Positions 53,080-59,109 of a DNA stretch of 59,109 nt are shown here, in pieces. The DNA is taken from NCBI GenBank assembly GCA_017964255.1, contig JAGCSI010000081.1:1-59109 (forward strand), in the 5' to 3' direction. Position numbers and translations under genes: made by a program. The first letter of the stretch is position 1; the number at the start of each line of letters is the position of its first letter. This DNA is from Bacteroidales bacterium. GTDB taxonomy: Bacteria > Bacteroidota > Bacteroidia > Bacteroidales > WCHB1-69. The notes beneath the pieces are model-generated. The model was not told the DNA's origin and did not search any database. It saw only the letters and a program-made list of their open reading frames with translations.

Positions 53080-56000
53080 TTATTGGTTGATTTTGATGAT
53101 TTTGACAATTCCAAGGTAGTCATTATCACTGTACAATCTTATGAAGTAAACACCTAATGTCAGCTCCTCGATGTTGACGTGTTGGGTTGAACTTGGGACT
53201 GACCAGCAGACATCCTTGACTTTACGTCCGATGGCATCGTAGATTACCGCTTTAGAAAATTGTACAAGTTCGTTGTCAATTTCAATGTTCACAATGTGAC
53301 GAGTCGGGTTGGGATAAGCATTGATGTTGTAGTCCTGTAATGAGGTGTATTGGTCAATACCCACAGTAGTGATAGTCAGGTGCAACGTTACGACACTGTC
53401 ACAGCCATATATGGTTTGCAATGTCTGAGTGTAATCTCCCGATTCACAATATTCGATATTATTCCATACATAACATCCGGTGTCAGTGACAGAGAATTGT
53501 GAATTTTGAGCATTCCAAACATTTACAGTGACACTGGCTATGCTGGTACATCCGTTCTCGTTGCTGCCGATTACCTGATATGTTCCTGCGGAATTTACTG
53601 TTAACGTGTTCTCGGTACTACCGTTGCTCCAGATGTATGTTGCTCCACCATTGGCTACAAGGGTAGTGTTTTCACCTTGACATATATCTGAATTACCAGA
53701 TATGGTGATAACAGGGATCTGTGATATTAATACAACTGTACTTGCTGTGTTAATGCAACCATGTTCCGATACTCCTGTAACCGTGTATACGCCAAAAGTA
53801 TTGATATTAATAGATGCTGAGGTTTCACCGGTGTTCCATATGTAACTTGTTGCACCATTGGCTGTTAAGAATGTGCTGGCTCCAGAACAAATGGTGGTGT
53901 CGCCAGTAATGGTCAAATGTGGAAGAGGATATACGTTAATGTTGATAGATGCGGTGCTGGTACAACCGAAGGTGTTAGCTGCGGTTACATAGTATGTTCC
54001 ACCTTGATTAACTGTTATCGGATTTTGTGTGCTGCCGTTATTCCACACATAGCTGTTGGCACCCGTGACAGTGAGAGTTGTAGTGCTTCCTTCGCATAGA
54101 CTGGTGTTTCCAAAGATGCTCACGTCTGGAGCTGGCAGAATGGTGATATGCAGGGTGTCGGCACTTGGGCAACCATTGTTATTGTTATAGTGATGGATGT
54201 AGGTTCCGCTCTGAGTGTAAGTCTGACCAGTTCCCGCCGTCCATGTGTATGACTCGCACTCGGTGACGGAGGTCGCATTGTGTGTACCGTAGTTTACAGT
54301 TAAAGTCATGGTGACGACAGAGTCGCAGCCGTTGACAGTCGGCAAGGTGGCGGTCTGAGTGCCGGCCTCGGTGAATTGGACGCCATTCCAAGTGTAAGGC
54401 AGTTCGCTCTCGCAGACGGTCTTGCTGTCGGTCACATTAAATGTCGGCAAGGTCGTTAAAGTCATCGTAACGACAGAGTCGCAACCGTTAATAGTCGGCA
54501 ATGTGACAGTTTGAGTGCCGGCCTCGGTGAAGGTGATGCCATTCCAGGTGTAAGGCAGTTCGCTTACGCAGATGGTTCGGGATTCGGATTTTGAGTAAAT
54601 CGGATTAACAGTCAGAGTCATTGAGACTATGGAATCGCAGCCAGCAAAGGACTGCAAGGTAACTGATTGAGTGCTGGCCTCGGTGAATTGGACGCCATTC
54701 CAAGTGTAAGGCAGTTCGCTTACGCAGATGGTTCGGGATTCGGATTCTGAGTAAATCGGATTAACAGTCAGAGTCATTGAGACTATGGAATCGCAGCCAG
54801 CAAAGGACTGCAAGGTAACTGATTGAGTGCTGGCCTCGGTGAATTGGATACCGTTCCAAATGATGGGCAGTTCGCTCTCGCAGACGGTTCGGGATTCGGA
54901 TTCTGAGTAAATCGGATTAACAGTCAGAGTCATTGAGACTATTGAATCGCAGCCAGCATAGGACTGCAAGGTAACTGATTGGGTGCCGGCTTGGATGAAT
55001 TGGACGCCATTCCAAGTGTAAGGCAGTTCGCTCTCGCAGACGGTTCGGGATTCGGATTCTGAGTAAATCGGATTAACAGTCAGAGTCATTGAGACTATGG
55101 AATCGCAGCCAGCAATGGACGACAAGGTGACTGATTGGGTGCCAGCCTCGGTGAATTGGACGCCATTCCAAGTGTAAGGCAGTTCGCTCTCGCAGACGGT
55201 TCGGGATTCGGATTCTGAGTAAATCGGATTAACAGTAAGAGTCATTGAGACTATGGAATCGCAGCCAGCAAAGGACTGCAGGGTTACTGATTGAGTGCCG
55301 GCTTGGGTGAATTGGATGCCGTTCCAGGTGATGGGCAGCTCGCTCTCGCAGACGGTTCGGGATTCGGATTCTGAGTAAATCGGATTAACAGTAAGAGTCA
55401 TTGAGACTATGGAATCGCAGCCAGCAATGGACGTAAAGGTAACTGATTGGGTGCCAGCCTCGGTGAATTGGACGCCATTCCAAGTGTAAGGCAGTTCGCT
55501 GGCGCAGATGGTGCGGGAGTCGGTCTCGGAGTAAATCGGATTAACGATCAGCGTCATCGAGACGATGCTGTCGCAGCCATTCACCGTTTCAAGCGTGGCG
55601 GTTTGTGTGCCGGCCTGGGTGAAAGTAACACCGTTCCAAGTATACGGCAACTCGCTGGCGCAGACGGTTCGGGACTCGGATTCTGAGTAAATCGGATTAA
55701 CAGTCAGAGTCATTGAGACTATGGAATCGCAGCCAGCAAAGGACTGCAAGGTAACTGATTGGGTGCCGGCTTGGGTGAATTGGATACCGTTCCAAATGAT
55801 GGGCAGTTCGCTCTCGCAGATGGTTCTGGAATCGGTGACGTTGTATGTTGTTTTCACCGTTATAGAGAACATAGTACTGGCCGTGCATCCGTATTCATTG
55901 GTAATGGTAACCGAATATGTAGTGGTGGCATCGGGAGTTACTGTGATACTTCTTTCTGTGGAATTATTGTTCCACAGATAAGAAGTAGCACTGTTAGCGG

Positions 56001-59000
56001 TTAATGTGGTACTTTCACCGAAGCAGATGATGTCATTTCCAGTAATAGTTGCGTTCACGCTGTTACAGGAGGTGGTGAAGGTTTTCTGCTCGCCGTAGCT
56101 GGTGCCTGCACTGTTGGTGGAGTAAGCGCGTACATAGTAGATGGTGTTGGGAGTCAAACCCGAGATGTTGCTAGTGAACGAGCCCGTTCCGCTGCCGTCA
56201 GTGGTGTGCGAACCGCTGACGGTTGGGTTCTGGTTGGTGCTCCAGCACACACCGCATGTGGTGACAGTAGCACCACCATCGGAAGTGACGTTGCCGCCAC
56301 AAGTGGCAGTGGTCGGTGTAATATTAATCACATCATTAGTGGAGACAACAGGAATAGTAATCGATGTCGTTGTGAAAAATTCAGGCAGACTCCAGTTGCT
56401 CAATGTGTCATGGTGGCAGATTGCTTGTACCTGTACCTCATACCTTGTGTCAGAATCAAGATTGTAAACTGTTGTATTATTGGAAGAAACATGTTGTGTT
56501 TGCCATTCTCCCGCAGGAGTGATTTCATAGATGCCGAAATCGTCAAGATTAAGCCAGAACATGTCACTGACATTGAAGTGTCGGATGGCAATATATCCTT
56601 GCATGCCTGCATAGTTGTTTAGATCAACAGCATATTCTGTATATTCAGATGTGGCTGTGGTTTCATCTATGATTTGAACGAAATCTGAAACATTGGTTCC
56701 CGTTGTAGAAACATAAATGGCGAAGTGTTCTGCTGAATAGTGCTCATCTTGTCCTCTCATCCAAACAGTTAATGTGCCGTGAAGATCCAATAGTGGGGAT
56801 ATAAGCCAGTTGTCGGGTGTCAAAGCACCGACATTATTTAGATAGCTTGCGGAGGTCATACAGTTGGATCCTGAATGACAGTTGAATGAGCTTACTTCAG
56901 AACTGGCTGTCCAGTTATATGTGTCACCATCGTTGTCAAGGGTGGACCATCCCATCGGCAAGCCAGTCTCGAAATCTGTGAAATAGATGGTGTCCACGAT
57001 AGAAGCCGTTCTATAATGAATGTTGTATTCTTCGCTCTCGCCATTCCAATTTAGGTCTATGGAATTTTGTGTGGCGGTCTGTATAGTAATTTGTGTTGGG
57101 GTAGGGCAAATTTCCAATGTGTTGAAAACAATAGTGTTGCCATATGCCGTCCCAATGTTGTTGGTAGCGTATGCCCTGATGTAATAGGTGGTTCCAGGGG
57201 TTAAGTCTGTGATTGTGCTCGTGAAAATACCAGTGCCGCTTCCGTTGGAGTTATGGCTGTCGCTTATGTTCGGGTCTGCTGAAGTGCTCCAGCATAAGCC
57301 TCGTTCAGTGACGGTTTCGCCACCGTCCAGTAATACGTTGCCGCTGCAGGTGGCAGATGTCCGTGTAATGTCAATAACCTCGTTGGTGAGTATTGTGGCA
57401 AGTGCATTCCCTTTAATACAGCGTACGGCCAATCCACATCCGGCAGATGCCCAGTGTAACTGTGGTTGGAATACAGTACTATTAATGTCTATGTCATAGT
57501 ATAGTCCTGAAGCGAAGGAGTTATTTCCAGAAGTTGCTGTCCATGAATATCCGGTAGTGCCAAAGCCTCCTCCGAATTCTCCAAAGAAATAACCGTGTGG
57601 TACAAATGAAAATCCTGTGAGATTGTTGGCTGCGGGATTATTACCGACGGCACATGTAGAGATTGTGTCAATGTCGGACCAGCCTTCTGTGGAAGCGAGC
57701 GCCTTGGCGATTTGCTGTTCATTGTCTCCACAGAAATAACTGTTTGTGCTGACAACATAGTTTGCCATTTGCGCTATTTCGCTGAAACTGGGTACATGCC
57801 ATCCTGTGGGGCAGATGCCTTGCACACCGCTTGGATTATTATCGGATTGTATCTCGCGCAATGCGCCTTTCATGTTGTATAGTAGCCCATAGACTTCTGC
57901 AGAACCAGGGGTGGGATAATATAATGCCATAGACAAATTGGAGGTGTCGCCAGTGCTGAGTGCAGTGCCGTCCGCATAGTGTGTGGCACGCATGTTCTCC
58001 CTCATCCAACATTGATTTCCGATTTGTACGGTATTGTAAACGTTGCCGTCAATGTCTGTAACGCTCTCTGCATTGGGACAAGGTTGTGCTTGTGGCATAT
58101 ATGGAATTGTGCTGCAAATCTCTTCGGAGGTGATAGGTTGCTCACATAAAGCAACTACTTTGTAACAGTGGGTGGACCCTTCTTCTACATCAGAGTCTAT
58201 GTAGTTTCCGCTGCTGACAGGTGTATTGTTTATCTTTTCATTGTCACGATAAACATCATAAGAGGAAAGTTCATTGTTGCTGAAATAACCATCAATAATC
58301 CATGCGTAGCCTGTTGCGCCGATATTCGCCAGCGTGCCCCAATTGCTATTAATGTTGATGAGGTTGTTGTATAAGTTGTTCACATTGTTGTTTCCGATTT
58401 GTAGGGCTCCGCCACTTACGTTAATGTATTCAAAACCGATAGTTAGTGATTTTGAACTGTCAATAAGTATCGGAGTTGTTAAGCCGAATACATTATAGCT
58501 GAATAGATGTACAGAACTTATAGGAATATCTTGACTATAATGATTTACAATGTTGAATTGGGTTGCGACAGAATCTTCAGACTCGTAAATATGTATCTTG
58601 GCGTTTTCTGGAATAGTACCCGTGTATGCTCCAATATGAGTTAGATATTTGCCATGTAATGATGATAAACTGTCTTTGGGATACCTTGATGCCATGATAA
58701 ATGAAACGTTGTCTCCGATAGATCCCCCTCCAGATCTATTAACATGATAAGAAAGGGTATCTGTGATGATGCTTTGTGGGTAGCTTGCCTGCCAATTGAG
58801 CAGTACTTTGTCCCAACTGGTGCTGGTATTTAAAGTGATGTTCTCGGGACAGATTATGCTTTCATAGTCATCACTATTTTCAACGATGATAATGACACTT
58901 TCAGTTCCGGTACAGCCATAATCGTTGGATCCGGTCACGGTGTAGGTGGTTGTAGAGGTCGGATTGACGGAGACACTGGCGTTTGTTCCGATTGTAGTAT

Positions 59001-59109
59001 TTCCACTCTTCCACACATAGCTGCTGGCTCCGGAAGCGGTGAGGGTGGTGTTTTGGCCGTAGTTGATGTTGGTATTGCCAGAAATGGTGACATTCACGCT
59101 GTTGCATGA
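53080..59109 (-). CDS. Giant T9SS-exported protein with FISUMP domain and 52-aa repeats, 5' end missing
   Basis: The frame is open through the right edge of the window, giving at least 2009 residues. Visible order: a PKD/Ig-like unit (TISGNTNINYGQ); a beta-sandwich; a FISUMP domain (~350-575; VQIGNQCWMRENM, CPTGWHVPSFSEI, LAVRCIKG); an FN3-like unit (GLCWSTSADPNISDS); a cleaved-adhesin/MAM-like domain (DFETGLPMGWSTLDNDGD); a second FN3-like unit (CGVCWSTNQNPTVSGS); an Ig unit; ten 52-aa repeats of the ICESELPYTWNGV type; several PKD/Ig-like units (SYVWNNGSTQNPITV, SYIWNTGETSASI, TYIWSNGSTENTL); and a T9SS type A sorting domain (INAYPNPTRHIV, KAVIYDAIGRKVKD, GVYFIRLYSDN, IVKIIKINQ). Surface display is inferred. 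It shares modules with both other repeat giants and the 4782-aa protein, so the set is probably paralogous. No catalytic motif seen. Confidence 0.92.
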   Translation of the reverse strand, partial: SCNSVNVTISGNTNINYGQNTTLTASGASSYVWKSGNTTIGTNASVSVNPTSTTTYTVTGSNDYGCTGTESVIIIVENSDDYESIICPENITLNTSTSWDKVLLNWQASYPQSIITDTLSYHVNRSGGGSIGDNVSFIMASRYPKDSLSSLHGKYLTHIGAYTGTIPENAKIHIYESEDSVATQFNIVNHYSQDIPISSVHLFSYNVFGLTTPILIDSSKSLTIGFEYINVSGGALQIGNNNVNNLYNNLININSNWGTLANIGATGYAWIIDGYFSNNELSSYDVYRDNEKINNTPVSSGNYIDSDVEEGSTHCYKVVALCEQPITSEEICSTIPYMPQAQPCPNAESVTDIDGNVYNTVQIGNQCWMRENMRATHYADGTALSTGDTSNLSMALYYPTPGSAEVYGLLYNMKGALREIQSDNNPSGVQGICPTGWHVPSFSEIAQMANYVVSTNSYFCGDNEQQIAKALASTEGWSDIDTISTCAVGNNPAANNLTGFSFVPHGYFFGEFGGGFGTTGYSWTATSGNNSFASGLYYDIDINSTVFQPQLHWASAGCGLAVRCIKGNALATILTNEVIDITRTSATCSGNVLLDGGETVTERGLCWSTSADPNISDSHNSNGSGTGIFTSTITDLTPGTTYYIRAYATNNIGTAYGNTIVFNTLEICPTPTQITIQTATQNSIDLNWNGESEEYNIHYRTASIVDTIYFTDFETGLPMGWSTLDNDGDTYNWTASSEVSSFNCHSGSNCMTSASYLNNVGALTPDNWLISPLLDLHGTLTVWMRGQDEHYSAEHFAIYVSTTGTNVSDFVQIIDETTATSEYTEYAVDLNNYAGMQGYIAIRHFNVSDMFWLNLDDFGIYEITPAGEWQTQHVSSNNTTVYNLDSDTRYEVQVQAICHHDTLSNWSLPEFFTTTSITIPVVSTNDVINITPTTATCGGNVTSDGGATVTTCGVCWSTNQNPTVSGSHTTDGSGTGSFTSNISGLTPNTIYYVRAYSTNSAGTSYGEQKTFTTSCNSVNATITGNDIICFGESTTLTANSATSYLWNNNSTERSITVTPDATTTYSVTITNEYGCTASTMFSITVKTTYNVTDSRTICESELPIIWNGIQFTQAGTQSVTLQSFAGCDSIVSMTLTVNPIYSESESRTVCASELPYTWNGVTFTQAGTQTATLETVNGCDSIVSMTLIVNPIYSETDSRTICASELPYTWNGVQFTEAGTQSVTFTSIAGCDSIVSMTLTVNPIYSESESRTVCESELPITWNGIQFTQAGTQSVTLQSFAGCDSIVSMTLTVNPIYSESESRTVCESELPYTWNGVQFTEAGTQSVTLSSIAGCDSIVSMTLTVNPIYSESESRTVCESELPYTWNGVQFIQAGTQSVTLQSYAGCDSIVSMTLTVNPIYSESESRTVCESELPIIWNGIQFTEASTQSVTLQSFAGCDSIVSMTLTVNPIYSESESRTICVSELPYTWNGVQFTEASTQSVTLQSFAGCDSIVSMTLTVNPIYSKSESRTICVSELPYTWNGITFTEAGTQTVTLPTINGCDSVVTMTLTTLPTFNVTDSKTVCESELPYTWNGVQFTEAGTQTATLPTVNGCDSVVTMTLTVNYGTHNATSVTECESYTWTAGTGQTYTQSGTYIHHYNNNNGCPSADTLHITILPAPDVSIFGNTSLCEGSTTTLTVTGANSYVWNNGSTQNPITVNQGGTYYVTAANTFGCTSTASININVYPLPHLTITGDTTICSGASTFLTANGATSYIWNTGETSASININTFGVYTVTGVSEHGCINTASTVVLISQIPVITISGNSDICQGENTTLVANGGATYIWSNGSTENTLTVNSAGTYQVIGSNENGCTSIASVTVNVWNAQNSQFSVTDTGCYVWNNIEYCESGDYTQTLQTIYGCDSVVTLHLTITTVGIDQYTSLQDYNINAYPNPTRHIVNIEIDNELVQFSKAVIYDAIGRKVKDVCWSVPSSTQHVNIEELTLGVYFIRLYSDNDYLGIVKIIKINQ
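54291..55848 (-). repeat. Ten tandem 156-bp coding repeats, inverted relative to the 36.5-40.2 kb array
   Basis: The GGTTCGGGATTCGGATTCTG block and its neighbours recur every 156 bases (for example at 55042 and 55198). The encoded 52-aa unit has the same core as the + strand array (ICxSELPYTWNGV, GTQ, CDS(I/V)V(S/T)MTL). Several units are nearly identical at DNA level, while those at the downstream end (NGCDSVVTMTLT) are closest to the + strand copies. Confidence 0.93.

Overview
The window looks like chromosomal DNA of a Bacteroidales bacterium (phylum Bacteroidota), probably an uncultured or poorly sampled gut- or rumen-type lineage. The evidence is: several very large secreted proteins ending in type IX secretion system (T9SS) C-terminal sorting domains with PNPT/PNPA motifs; Bacteroidota-type promoter boxes (TAnnTTTG) upstream of several starts; weak or absent Shine-Dalgarno sequences; GH97, BACON-like and FISUMP (Fibrobacter succinogenes major paralogous) domains; and GCDSVVT-type surface repeats. 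No tRNA, rRNA, CRISPR array or insertion sequence was recognised. The genus cannot be named from the sequence alone.

Layout. (1) Positions 1-4379: 3' part of a giant exported protein with eleven 98-aa repeats and a C-terminal sorting domain. (2) 4382-15585, all on the + strand and tightly packed: a eukaryote-like phospho-signalling cluster. Two outer-membrane or secreted proteins (4382, 14230) bracket a zinc-ribbon/FHA protein with a multi-threonine linker, a Ser/Thr kinase fused to FHA, an FHA-transmembrane-trypsin-like protease, a secreted unknown, a membrane-anchored PP2C phosphatase and a second, transmembrane Ser/Thr kinase. A hairpin at about 15.6 kb ends it. (3) 15633-17420: ABC exporter. 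(4) 17498-40847: a promoter followed by four exported proteins in close order: a 4782-aa protein (cleaved-adhesin, FN3, four beta-helix and nine CARDB modules), a secreted unknown, a thrombospondin type-3 (calcium-binding) protein and a 2083-aa protein with 24 copies of a 52-aa repeat and a T9SS signal. (5) 40848-42015: palindromes, a bidirectional terminator and an ORF6N gene whose chitobiase-type C-terminal domain is cut off by two in-frame TAG codons. (6) 42016-44753: two FISUMP-domain proteins, one a lipoprotein. (7) 44779-52192, - strand: a galactose-utilisation group (sodium:solute symporter, galK, galM, GH97) and a T9SS-exported PCMD-like protein, with odd low-complexity repeats between genes. 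(8) 52376-52999: a nitroreductase carrying a lipoprotein signal. (9) 53080-59109, - strand: C-terminal 2009 residues of another giant T9SS protein containing ten copies of the same 52-aa repeat, an FISUMP domain and PKD/Ig-like units.

How it may work together (inference). The kinase/phosphatase/FHA proteins could relay an envelope signal, perhaps sensed by the periplasmic parts of the kinase, protease and BACON protein, and might control or respond to deployment of the neighbouring giant surface proteins. The GH97-galM-galK-symporter group fits release, uptake and phosphorylation of galactose from alpha-galactosides. The 52-aa repeats lie in opposite orientation about 14 kb apart and offer a possible substrate for inversion or array-length change.
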